Shown here: positions 26,747 to 34,378 of the stretch, piece after piece | How positions within the stretch are numbered: the first letter of the stretch is position 1 | Layout of the letters: each line of letters starts with the position of its first letter | Source of the DNA: Nitrospirota bacterium | GTDB taxonomy: Bacteria > Nitrospirota > Thermodesulfovibrionia > UBA6902 | DNA length: 64,000 nt | Reading direction: 5' to 3' | Assembly: GCA_016214845.1 (NCBI GenBank) | Contig: JACRMS010000033.1 | Location: 62,001-126,000 of the forward strand | Position numbers and translations under genes: made by a program | Notes under the pieces: generated by a model | Seen by the model: the letters and a program-made list of their open reading frames with translations, nothing else | Database searches by the model: none | What the model was told of the DNA's origin: nothing

Positions 26747-28030
26747 ATGGGAATCGGAAGACGTGTATTTGAATTCCTGAAAATGGCGTCCATCGAGCAC
26801 GCCAAATGGGACTACGAAGTCTCAATGAGCATTTTAAAGAAAAGGAAGAAGTTGTGGATACTCGGCGTAGCGCTGCTGCCGATCATAGCAGTCGCCTTTG
26901 TCGAAGCAGGAGATATGTTAGGCAGCAAGACCGCATATGCGCCGGCATTTTATTCCACAAATATTTTTCTTATCTCAATAGCGATAGGTTTATGCGCGGG
27001 ACTGATTACCGGATGTATCGGCGCGGGCGGCGGTTTTATTATCACACCCGCTTTGATGGCGGCAGGAGTGAAGGGCATCCTCGCGGTTGGGACCGACCTG
27101 TTCCATATATTTGCAAAGGCGATCATGGGGACGGCCGTTCACAAGAAACTCGGCAACGTCTCGGGTAAACTTGCAATCGCGTTCCTTGTCGGGTCTGCGG
27201 GCGGCACTTTCATCGGCGGAGCCATCAACCATGCCCTTTACGATTATGACCCCAATTTAAGCGAGGCGTTTATCAGCCTGGTTTATGCAATACTGTTAGG
27301 CTTTCTGGGGGTCTACGCCCTTGCGGATTTCCTGAAAGCAAGAAAATCAAAAGACACCGGCGACGCACACGGCGGCTCAGCAGGCATGACGGACCTGTCA
27401 ATTAAGATACAAAAGGTAAAAGTCCCGCCGATGATAAAGTTTGATGAAGACTATGTGCCGGGCGGCAGAAAGATCTCAGGCGTGATCGTGGCCCTCGGAG
27501 GCGTTGTAGTCGGGATCATGGCGGCAATCATGGGCGTAGGCGGAGGGTTCATTACATTCCCCATGTTCGTCTATATATTCGGCGTTTCTTCAATGACAAC
27601 CGTAGGAACCGACATACTTCAGATCATCTTCACGGCGGGTCTCGGCGCGGTAACCCAGTATGCGATTTACGGCTATGTCTTCTACACACTGGCAATGGGA
27701 ATGCTCCTGGGCTCGCTTATCGGCATTCAGGTTGGAGCGCTCACCACAAAGGTTGTTAAGGGCATACACATCAGGGGATTTTACGCGGTTTCAATTCTGG
27801 CCGGTTTCATCAACAGGGCGGCAACACTGCCGAAGAAGCTCGTGGAGCTTGAGGTAATAGACTGGTCCAAACCGGTTGTTAAGGGCATCGAAACCGCCGG
27901 CAACGTCATCTTCTGGATAGTTGTCGCGGCGTTTGCAGCATGGGTTATAGGTAAGTTTGTTGTAAATATCGGAACCTTAAGAGGAGAGGATGAAAGTGTA
28001 GCTCCTGTCCTTGTAAAGGAGGAGGCATAA
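26747..28030 (+). CDS. TauE/SafE-family anion exporter (sulfite/organosulfonate), large form
   Basis: 427 residues. Two homologous membrane halves each carry the family glycine motif: GCIGAGGGFIITPALMAAGV and IMGVGGGFITFPMFVYIFGV. A soluble N-terminus (residues 1-35), a central loop (about 200-235) and a C-terminal extension with an extra membrane helix make it longer than the ~250-residue typical members. The family exports sulfite, sulfoacetate or related anions; the substrate here is unknown. GGAGGAAAACAAA precedes the ATG. The next gene begins one base after its stop, indicating a co-translated membrane partner. Confidence 0.85.
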   Translation: MGIGRRVFEFLKMASIEHAKWDYEVSMSILKKRKKLWILGVALLPIIAVAFVEAGDMLGSKTAYAPAFYSTNIFLISIAIGLCAGLITGCIGAGGGFIITPALMAAGVKGILAVGTDLFHIFAKAIMGTAVHKKLGNVSGKLAIAFLVGSAGGTFIGGAINHALYDYDPNLSEAFISLVYAILLGFLGVYALADFLKARKSKDTGDAHGGSAGMTDLSIKIQKVKVPPMIKFDEDYVPGGRKISGVIVALGGVVVGIMAAIMGVGGGFITFPMFVYIFGVSSMTTVGTDILQIIFTAGLGAVTQYAIYGYVFYTLAMGMLLGSLIGIQVGALTTKVVKGIHIRGFYAVSILAGFINRAATLPKKLVELEVIDWSKPVVKGIETAGNVIFWIVVAAFAAWVIGKFVVNIGTLRGEDESVAPVLVKEEA

Positions 28031-28031
28031 C

Positions 28032-28742
28032 ATGATAGTAAGAAATAAAAAAATGTTCAGTGTCGGAGTTGTTTTTGCGATATCGTTTCTGGCCGTGCTG
28101 GCCTTGATCTTCTCGCCTGTCTTTAACGGCAAGAACGGTCTCGTGTTTTCAGATGACATGTTCAATAAACTTTCAAAGGGGTCGTCATACTTTATCCCGA
28201 AGGTGGCCAAGTCGGTTGAACCTCTCGCAGGCAAGCCCCTTACTATCACCATAAAACTCGAAAAGGCGGAAGATGTCGAACACACCTCAAAGCTTTTCAC
28301 AACCGCAGGCGCTAACGTCGAGGCCAAAGATACAGAGCTGAAGATAAACGGTGACCTCGGGGCCATCCTGCAGAGCGCGCTCGCGGATTCCGATTCTATG
28401 TATAAGAATGACGGCAAAACCGTTTCCGAAAGATACGGATATGACGAAAAAACGGTAATGAAAAACTGGTGGGCGGCATTAAACAAGATAGGCAAAGAAC
28501 TGAAGAAGCAGAAAGTTATAGCCGAAGCAAAAGTAGTAGACGATGTCACTAAAAAGGCCGTCGAACCCGCTTATAACTTCTACAAAATTGACGCCAATAA
28601 AGTCGCCGATCATGCAGGCATGATGTCAGGGCTGCTCGTGTTCTACGTGGCTTATACAATGTGGTGGGGCTATGCCATATTCTACATGTTTGACGGCCTC
28701 GGCCTCAGCATGAAAAAGGCAAAGGTGAAAAAAGAGGCATAG
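28032..28742 (+). CDS. Bitopic membrane protein coupled to TauE (unknown family)
   Basis: 236 residues. A membrane helix near each end (about 9-27 and 195-217) flanks a ~160-residue domain expected outside the cytoplasm (EPLAGKPLTITIKLEKAEDVEHTSK in part: KPLTITIKLEKAEDV; ERYGYDEKTVMKNWW). No family is recognised. The ATG is two bases after the TauE stop (TAACATG), so it is almost certainly made together with the exporter and may be an accessory or periplasmic domain subunit. The TauE at 55076 is followed in the same way by a different extracytoplasmic protein (56004). Confidence 0.7.
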   Translation: MIVRNKKMFSVGVVFAISFLAVLALIFSPVFNGKNGLVFSDDMFNKLSKGSSYFIPKVAKSVEPLAGKPLTITIKLEKAEDVEHTSKLFTTAGANVEAKDTELKINGDLGAILQSALADSDSMYKNDGKTVSERYGYDEKTVMKNWWAALNKIGKELKKQKVIAEAKVVDDVTKKAVEPAYNFYKIDANKVADHAGMMSGLLVFYVAYTMWWGYAIFYMFDGLGLSMKKAKVKKEA

Positions 28743-28795
28743 AAGATGTTTTAGTGTTCCAAGCACCATCGACACCTATCTATGCCATTGGGTTG

Positions 28796-28832
28796 AAAAG
28801 CAGGGGCGGGTTTGAAACCCGCCCCTGCTTTT
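28796..28832. terminator. Bidirectional terminator built on the GGGGCGGGTTT palindrome
   Basis: AAAAGCAGGGGCGGGTTT and AAACCCGCCCCTGCTTTT are perfect 18-bp arms around one base. It has an A-run on one side and T-run on the other and lies between the convergent genes ending at 28742 and 28831. The core is shared with the palindrome at 33482-33518. Confidence 0.85.
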
Positions 28833-29289
28833 ATGTCGCTAACACTGAGACAACCGGGCATTTGAGTTCGTGTTCAAGCATGTTGTGCGCAAACTCCCTG
28901 ATCGTGCCGATAAACGCCGCATGATGCGCTTCCTTTGTAGGGGTAGGCACTACAACAAGTTTGATGTTTATATCTTTGACCACCCGTTTAATAACATCTT
29001 CCACGCTTCCTCTTTCAACCTGTGTGTCTACGGTGATGCCGTCGTCAAGGCAAAACTGTACAACCCTCTCAAGAAATCCGATGATATCTTTTTCCATATG
29101 CCTTGAGACGTTCTCGTATGAAGCAAATTCATGCACGGCAAGGGCCACTTTATCGGATTCATCAAATTCCGGGATTGCGCTAAGCAGCAGGATTGCAGCC
29201 CCCATATCTCTCGCTCTTTCGCGCGCGTACCTGATGGTTTTCCTGTACGGCAGCCCCGGATGGACTAATACAACTATTTTCTTTTCCAT
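28831..29289 (-). CDS. Universal stress protein-like protein
   Basis: 152 residues. USP fold: MEKKIVVLVHPGLPYRKTIRYA (strand and helix), AILLLSAIP, then VDTQVERGSVEDVIKRVVKD, IKLVVVPTP and C-terminal CPVVSVLAT. The ATP-binding Gly motif is replaced by PTKEAHHAAFIGTIREF, so ATP binding is unlikely. The frame is open upstream to 29424, but AAAGGAGG precedes the ATG at 29289, which is the start. It is transcribed after the TauE gene at 29369 on the same strand and is probably part of that unit. Confidence 0.78.
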   Translation of the reverse strand: MEKKIVVLVHPGLPYRKTIRYARERARDMGAAILLLSAIPEFDESDKVALAVHEFASYENVSRHMEKDIIGFLERVVQFCLDDGITVDTQVERGSVEDVIKRVVKDINIKLVVVPTPTKEAHHAAFIGTIREFAHNMLEHELKCPVVSVLAT

Positions 29290-29368
29290 TGTGTCCTCCT
29301 TTTTAAAACTTACGTTTCTAATGCTATAAGCAAGACCACTGAAATGCCGTTCAAGCTTGTCCGGAATT

Positions 29369-30565
29369 TTATTCCTCTGCCGGGACCTTGACCTGCTGGG
29401 CGAGCCTTCTTTCATACAACACACCCTGCACCATCTTTATGATGATCAGTCCGCTTAATGCGCACGCAGCGCCTAACATGAGATAGCCGGAATAATTATT
29501 CCATATCTTCTCCATCGCATTAGCCGCAAGCACGGCGTCCGGCTGCTGCGCCATCCATTCCTTTACTGCTGACTTGTTCATCATGATCCAGTCCTTGATC
29601 TCACCCTTACCTGTCAGCCCGCTCGTCGCCTTTGCCCATGCATTTAAAGCAGGTTCGTACGTAGATTTGTAGCCCGCTGAGATATGCTTGAAAATAACGG
29701 ACACACCGGCAAGAAGCATTGTGACAGCGAAGTAAAGTCTGATGGTCAGTCCTTTAACATATTTTGTTGCAACTGTCCCGAACTGCGCTCCAACTGCGGC
29801 GCCCAGGAGCATTACTACCGCGGCAAGAAGTTCGACCCTTGCTTTGTACGCATAAGAAAATGCGCCGTAGGCCCCGGAGATCATTACCTCAAAGAGGTCC
29901 GTGCCGACTGCCAGTGTTGTCGGGCAGCCAATAACATAAAGCAGGGAAGGCATTCTTATGAAACCTCCGCCGACTCCTAAAAAGCCCGCGAGAAATCCTG
30001 TGAAAGTCGCAACACCGCCAATGACCCAGAGAGAGATGGTAATGCCGGATGCCTTGAGATTTATCATGGGGGGAATGTAAATGCCCTGCATCTTCTTTGC
30101 AAGCCCTGAGGTGCCTGCGTCTTTTACTTTGTGCCCGGATGAGCCTCTTGTAAGTTTGAAATATTCATAGAGCATGTATGATCCGAGCCCGAACAGCAGA
30201 ACCATATATACAGTCCTGACAATAGGCCCGACCCTTCCAATCTTTTCGAGATACATTATAAGCATTGACCCGCCTTCAATCCCGATGGCCGTGAAGACCA
30301 CCATGATGAGGCCGAGCTTCATATCCACATTGCCAAGCTTTCTGTGTTTTGCCGTAGAGACAATTGATTTCCCCGCGATATGCGCCATGTCTGTGCCTAT
30401 CGCGTACGCCATAGGGAAACCGAAAACATTCAGGGCCGGCGTGACCATAAAGGCCCCCCCGATCCCGAAGAACCCGCCTATGACACCGACAGTCAGTCCA
30501 AGCAGGACCAACTGCCAGGCCATTATTTCAACTCCTGCTATGGGTAAATATAGCATCATGTCCAT
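29369..30565 (-). CDS. TauE/SafE-family anion exporter
   Basis: 398 residues. Two glycine motifs mark the two halves: GGFFGIGGAFMVTPALNVFG and GFLGVGGGFIRMPSLLYVIG. About eight core membrane segments plus a ~100-residue C-terminal extension containing a further membrane helix (SGYLMLGAACALSGLIII). Like the TauE at 26747 it is larger than the standard family member. It exports sulfite or related sulfonates in known relatives; the substrate here is unknown. A 56-residue membrane peptide is encoded 30 bases upstream and a USP-like gene follows, with a GntR regulator at the head of the group. Confidence 0.85.
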   Translation of the reverse strand: MDMMLYLPIAGVEIMAWQLVLLGLTVGVIGGFFGIGGAFMVTPALNVFGFPMAYAIGTDMAHIAGKSIVSTAKHRKLGNVDMKLGLIMVVFTAIGIEGGSMLIMYLEKIGRVGPIVRTVYMVLLFGLGSYMLYEYFKLTRGSSGHKVKDAGTSGLAKKMQGIYIPPMINLKASGITISLWVIGGVATFTGFLAGFLGVGGGFIRMPSLLYVIGCPTTLAVGTDLFEVMISGAYGAFSYAYKARVELLAAVVMLLGAAVGAQFGTVATKYVKGLTIRLYFAVTMLLAGVSVIFKHISAGYKSTYEPALNAWAKATSGLTGKGEIKDWIMMNKSAVKEWMAQQPDAVLAANAMEKIWNNYSGYLMLGAACALSGLIIIKMVQGVLYERRLAQQVKVPAEE

Positions 30566-30595
30566 TTTTTTGACCCTCCAATTTTCAGGATACCT

Positions 30596-30766
30596 TTAAT
30601 GTTGAATTTCGATCTTGTCATTTTTTATTCCGAGCATCTTAAAGATCATCTCCGCTACAAAAGCGATAAAGATGCCGATGCCCGCCATTGTGCCGATAGT
30701 TAGAAGTCCGAATGCCGTGTGGTTGTTCTTGTTAAGCTCCGCGATCCAGCTCATGAAATTTTCCAT
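30596..30766 (-). CDS. 56-residue single-span membrane protein upstream of TauE
   Basis: A small gene with a strong GGGAGGTGAGACA ribosome binding site. The product begins MENFMSWIAELNKNNHTAFG, has one membrane helix (LLTIGTMAGIGIFIAFVAEM) and a short charged tail KNDKIEIQH. It is 30 bases upstream of the TauE gene and in the same direction, so it may be a small accessory subunit. No family name is known. The reading is supported by the ribosome binding site and membrane pattern, not by recognised homology. Confidence 0.7.
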   Translation of the reverse strand: MENFMSWIAELNKNNHTAFGLLTIGTMAGIGIFIAFVAEMIFKMLGIKNDKIEIQH

Positions 30767-30784
30767 TGTCTCACCTCCCTTCCA

Positions 30785-30872
30785 TATAAGTCAGAAGTAA
30801 GAAATAGGAAGTTAGAAGTCAAAAATAAAATCATTTTTCTTCACTTCTCACTTCTTACTTCTCAGTTTTAAC
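30785..30872. repeat. AGAAGTAAGAA / TTCTTACTTCT inverted simple repeat
   Basis: AAGTCAGAAGTAAGAA at the left end mirrors TTCTTACTTCTCAG at the right, with an A/T-rich centre. It separates the GntR gene from the small membrane protein gene and could form a hairpin in the transcript. Confidence 0.6.
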
Positions 30873-30874
30873 TT

Positions 30875-31621
30875 TTAAATTTTCAGCCGTTCAAACTCAG
30901 ATGTCCGGGGATACTTGTCTGTCCTGTATAAAGATTCGGAGAAACTTAAGGGCGTGTCGCCGTGCCCGTAATATATGTGCCTTGTCCTGAGGACAGGTAA
31001 ATTTGATGCAAGCTCCAGATGCGCCTCATCTTTTTCACTGACAAGTGATACATCAACGATCTCTTTTATCCTTTGAATTTTTGTCCCGCACCTTCTTTCA
31101 ATAAACGCGTATGGAGAGGTGTCTGCCGGATACTTATCGTTGATAAAGCCGCTCATGAGGTTGTAGGAGATGAACAACTTTTGCAGCGTCAGCGGCGTGC
31201 CGTCGACAATTATCAGCCGCAAAAGGAAAAAACAATGGTCCTCGTCGGAGAGATTGAGATAATTGATCACGCACCTGTCCGGCTGAAGGGTCTTGTTTTC
31301 AATTACACGGGAAACACACGCGGAATATTCGCAGACGTCACTCTCCCCGAAATTTATCAGCATGGAAATGCTGTCATCCGGTTTGCTTCTCCTGACGAAT
31401 GTGCCTTTGCCCTGGATTTTTTTCAGGTAGCCTAATGAGACAAGTTCTTCAATTGCTAATCTGACTGTTGCCTTGCTTACATTGTATTGGCCGCAAAGCT
31501 GCTCTTCTGTCGGTATCTTTGTGCCGACTTTCCATTCACCTTTTTGTATGTGTTCTTTTAATATTTCAAGAAGCTGGTAATAGAGTTTTTGCGGCCTTGT
31601 CCGGTCAATCGAAAGCTGCAT
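30875..31621 (-). CDS. GntR-family regulator with UTRA ligand domain (HutC type)
   Basis: 248 residues. N-terminal winged helix (about 8-75: KLYYQLLEILKEHIQKGEW, GTKIPTEEQLCGQYNVSKAT, RLAIEELVSLGYLKKIQGKG) and a C-terminal UTRA effector domain (DEDHCFFLLRLIIVDGTPL, PVLRTRHIYYG, LSFSESLYRTDKY). HutC-type regulators are usually repressors released by a small metabolite related to the neighbouring pathway. Located at the head of the small-peptide, TauE and USP group, it is the natural regulator for that exporter. The ligand cannot be told from sequence. Confidence 0.88.
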   Translation of the reverse strand: MQLSIDRTRPQKLYYQLLEILKEHIQKGEWKVGTKIPTEEQLCGQYNVSKATVRLAIEELVSLGYLKKIQGKGTFVRRSKPDDSISMLINFGESDVCEYSACVSRVIENKTLQPDRCVINYLNLSDEDHCFFLLRLIIVDGTPLTLQKLFISYNLMSGFINDKYPADTSPYAFIERRCGTKIQRIKEIVDVSLVSEKDEAHLELASNLPVLRTRHIYYGHGDTPLSFSESLYRTDKYPRTSEFERLKI

Positions 31622-32054
31622 AATAACTGTCCTCTACAGCGTCATTCCCGCTTGCCGGGAATCCTTCTTTGAAGCAGAGGAAAGATTCCGGACAAGCCGG
31701 AATGACAACAAGTTAAGTTCTATGTACGATTACTTTGGGTTCGTAGATACATCAGGACATTACAATATCCGTGCCTAACCAAATAACGTTTTCAAATTAT
31801 GCTGTTAGCTGATTAACGTCAAAACAGGGGCGCACTATAATTACTGCACTCACGCAGGGAGAAAAAATAATGATTTGTTTTACAACCGGTTCAAAGTTAA
31901 GAAGTTAGAGGGGAAATACCGGCGGGGAAAAAGTTACAAAGAAATTTCTGGCATGCAAAAATTTACTGCAGGCAGTAATCCTGCAACTGTACTGTTTCAA
32001 TCTCCGGTTATATAATAAAACCCACATTACAAACAGGCACATTACCTGACTTGA
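31622..32054. other. Divergent intergenic region, GntR to AraC
   Basis: No gene. It holds a palindromic repeat (31641-31708), a TATAAT box at 32011-32016 upstream of the AraC gene without a good -35 partner, and a CTGCAGGCAG dyad near 31966 that could be an operator. The rest shows nothing I can name. Confidence 0.4.
31641..31708. repeat. GTCATTCCCG-type intergenic palindrome
   Basis: GTCATTCCCGCTTGCCGGGAATC faces GATTCCGGACAAGCCGGAATGAC, giving outer and inner dyads; only parts are needed to see it (GTCATTCC / GGAATGAC). Copies of this family also lie near 52131 and 53624. It sits just upstream of the GntR gene start. Confidence 0.7.
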
Positions 32055-32954
32055 ATGAAAACAAAAAATAATAAGGAACTCGAAATAATCCGCCGGCTCG
32101 TCGGCGATGCTACCAGTGAGCAGCTTCGCTACGTGGATTCTTTTGTCACCGGCGAGATCGGGCTCTTCATGCCGGTAGGCGGAGCATGCCTTTATGCCTT
32201 GACCCCGGAGCACAGTCACCCCGCGTATATGTTCGTCCTTAATTTCGATGACCAGACCGGCGTGAAGCTCAACGGCCGGACCATAACAGCGCGCCCCGGA
32301 AAGATCTTCTGTTTGTCACCCGGGACCGCCCACCAGGAGCTCCCTTCAGACTTCACTCCCCGCTATATCGCAATTCTGATCGGGAAGTCTTTCTTCGAGA
32401 GGCAGCTTTCGTTCTACCCGGTGAAAAGAGACATATGTTTCGATGGGGAGTTTCATAATATAACTTCCAATCTGGTCCCTCTTCTGAATAAGTTCATGAT
32501 AGAGGCCGATAACTCTGTTCCGGGCTGCGACGCTGTTTTGCACGGCCTTGGACTGGAAATCTCCCATTCGATTATCAGGGGTATTTTCGATGTGAAAGCA
32601 GTAGAAGACAGAATTACAGGCCGCGTCGAAATCGGCAGGGTCATCGAATATATCCATGCGCATATGCACACGAAGATGACTATAGGAAATATGGCCGGGA
32701 TCGCCTGCATGTCTCCTTCACATTTTTCACACGTATTCAAGGCAGAAACAGGGAAGACGCCGCTGGACTGTTTAAATGAGATGCGGATGCGGCGGGTGAA
32801 AAAGCTCCTTATTGCGGGGGACAGGTCAATTACAGAGATCGCCCTTGAGTGCGGGTTCGGCAGCCCGGCATACCTTACGGCAAGTTTTTGCAAAAAATAC
32901 AAGATCACACCTTCGAAGTTCAGAACAGTCAATAAACAAAAGCAGGATTTCTAA
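32055..32954 (+). CDS. AraC-family transcriptional regulator
   Basis: 299 residues. An N-terminal cupin-like sensor domain (about 30-130; HSHPAYMFVLNFDDQ, PGKIFCLSPGTAHQE) precedes a C-terminal pair of helix-turn-helix motifs (about 195-295; TIGNMAGIACMSPSHFSHVF, TPLDCLNEMRMRRVKKLL, ITEIALECGFGSPAYLTASF). AraC proteins generally activate nearby catabolic or transport genes on ligand binding. The neighbours are a GntR regulator upstream (divergent) and a PNPOx-like gene downstream; the target is not obvious. The start has no strong ribosome binding site. Confidence 0.88.
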   Translation: MKTKNNKELEIIRRLVGDATSEQLRYVDSFVTGEIGLFMPVGGACLYALTPEHSHPAYMFVLNFDDQTGVKLNGRTITARPGKIFCLSPGTAHQELPSDFTPRYIAILIGKSFFERQLSFYPVKRDICFDGEFHNITSNLVPLLNKFMIEADNSVPGCDAVLHGLGLEISHSIIRGIFDVKAVEDRITGRVEIGRVIEYIHAHMHTKMTIGNMAGIACMSPSHFSHVFKAETGKTPLDCLNEMRMRRVKKLLIAGDRSITEIALECGFGSPAYLTASFCKKYKITPSKFRTVNKQKQDF

Positions 32955-33043
32955 ATAATATCGCAGGATATTGAAAGCCTGAGATCTTGAATTGCCCGTA
33001 TAATTATCAGAGCCGCTAAATAATTATATGGAGGAGAAGTGCA

Positions 33044-33466
33044 ATGAATAAATCCGAGATACTCGCTTTCCTGAATGCCAATCCGGTTTTCCACATCGCA
33101 ACCCTTGACGGGGACAGGCCTCGTGTCCGGGGCATGCTCCTGTACAGAGCCGATGAAAAAGGTATCTTGTTCCACACCGGAAAGATGAGAGACCTTTACA
33201 AACAACTCACTGCCAATCCCCGCGTGGAGCTTTCTTTTAATAATGGCAGTGACGAAAACCTCATTCAGGTAAGGCTCAGCGGTACCGTTGAGCTCGTGGA
33301 GGACCTTGAGCTGAAAAAGGAGATCGTGAGCAACCGTGACTTTCTGAAACCCTTTGTGGAGCAGGCAGGATATGAGCCTCTCGCAGTGTACCGCATAAAA
33401 AACGGTACAGCTTCAATATGGAAAATGCATACCAATCTTGAGCCGAAAGAGTATGTGGAGTTATAG
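33044..33466 (+). CDS. Pyridoxamine 5'-phosphate oxidase-family flavin protein
   Basis: 140 residues of the split-barrel flavin fold: NANPVFHIATLDGDRPRVRG, LFHTGKMRDLYKQLTANPRVEL and VRLSGTVELVEDLELKKEI are characteristic. Members bind FMN or F420 and have varied, mostly unknown roles; the short form like this is usually not the vitamin B6 enzyme PdxH. The ATG follows GGAGGAG. It may be co-transcribed with the AraC gene 90 bases upstream. A perfect palindrome follows and probably terminates transcription. Confidence 0.85.
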   Translation: MNKSEILAFLNANPVFHIATLDGDRPRVRGMLLYRADEKGILFHTGKMRDLYKQLTANPRVELSFNNGSDENLIQVRLSGTVELVEDLELKKEIVSNRDFLKPFVEQAGYEPLAVYRIKNGTASIWKMHTNLEPKEYVEL

Positions 33467-33481
33467 TGTGATTGTCCGGCT

Positions 33482-33518
33482 CTACGTAGGGGCGGGTTTC
33501 AAACCCGCCCCTACGTAG
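33482..33518. repeat. Perfect 37-base GTAGGGGCGGGTTT palindrome
   Basis: CTACGTAGGGGCGGGTTT and AAACCCGCCCCTACGTAG are perfect 18-bp arms around one C. The core GGGGCGGGTTT is identical to that of the 28796-28832 palindrome but the outer arms differ. No T-run follows, so it is a palindromic unit rather than a standard terminator. The remaining ~180 bases up to the promoter at 33705 show nothing else. Confidence 0.85.
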
Positions 33519-33704
33519 CAGGTAACACATTCATGTTCGTGCGAGGATTTAACAATACTGCATGAGTCGGTAGTTAAGTTGAATATACGTTATCTCCAAG
33601 GGCATTTATCCGCAGCACAAATGACAATAGCCGAAAAAACAAATTTCCATTCAGCTTGGTTCATGCCGCACTTGAGTCTGTATCTTTTCTGGGGGAGAAG
33701 GCTG

Positions 33705-33732
33705 TTGACACGTAAGAAATATGTGAGATAAT
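33705..33732 (+). promoter_or_regulatory. Sigma-70-type promoter for the small secreted protein
   Basis: TTGACA (33705-33710) and GATAAT (33727-33732) with a 16-base spacer, a consensus -35 and one mismatch in the -10. It predicts a ~75-base 5' leader before the ATG at 33816. Confidence 0.65.
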
Positions 33733-33815
33733 TATTTTATATACTTTAGAACATAAGGTGAACTTCATGTCCTCAAAAACCGGAGGGCAAATTCAGCAAA
33801 AAAGGAGAAACAACC

Positions 33816-34220
33816 ATGAAAACTTTTTCAGCAGCGTTAATCTTTTCAGCAGTAATGATTTTTTCTTTCAATGCTCAGGCGGAACTGACGGAGAAAGATA
33901 AGACCCTGCATGAGATGCACGCGATGATGCGTTTGATGGATAACGCCCTTTGCCAGGCCCTTGAAGGCGCAAACCTCCTGATGTTCGGACAAATGAGCGG
34001 CGCTGAAAAGATAGACAAGGATTTGATCGAGCGCGGAACAGCCATGGTAAAAGACGGTAAGGCTGTTATATTGAAGACCCTTGCGAGCACTGAAATGAAG
34101 TCTATGCATAAAGAAGGCGGATATAATGAGAAGGTCATGCATGACTTACATTCATTGGGGGACAGGATGCTTCATGTGATAGAAGAAGTTGAGAAACTGC
34201 ACAGCGAAGCCCTGAAATAG
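33816..34220 (+). CDS. Secreted small helical protein, 134 residues
   Basis: A signal peptide (MKTFSAALIFSAVMIFSFNA, cleavage after QA) precedes a ~110-residue mature domain predicted to be a helical bundle, rich in His and Met: LHEMHAMMRLMDNALCQALE, MKSMHKEGGYNEKVMHDLHS and MLHVIEEVEKLHSEAL. Such composition can indicate periplasmic metal (copper or zinc) binding, but there is no recognised family. A strong AAAAAAGGAGAAAC ribosome binding site and a good promoter suggest efficient expression. It stands alone upstream of the convergent CDF metal exporter operon. Confidence 0.7.
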   Translation: MKTFSAALIFSAVMIFSFNAQAELTEKDKTLHEMHAMMRLMDNALCQALEGANLLMFGQMSGAEKIDKDLIERGTAMVKDGKAVILKTLASTEMKSMHKEGGYNEKVMHDLHSLGDRMLHVIEEVEKLHSEALK

Positions 34221-34378
34221 ATCAATACGAAATAGTCTTACAAGTTCACATAAAAACTTAAGGGTTGTGGATTGGACCGTATTATACCTTATAACCTTCC
34301 GTCCCTCCGGTAATATTCACAACTTTATCCCAAATTAACACTCTTCAATATAAATGAATGACTAATACAAGCTCCATC

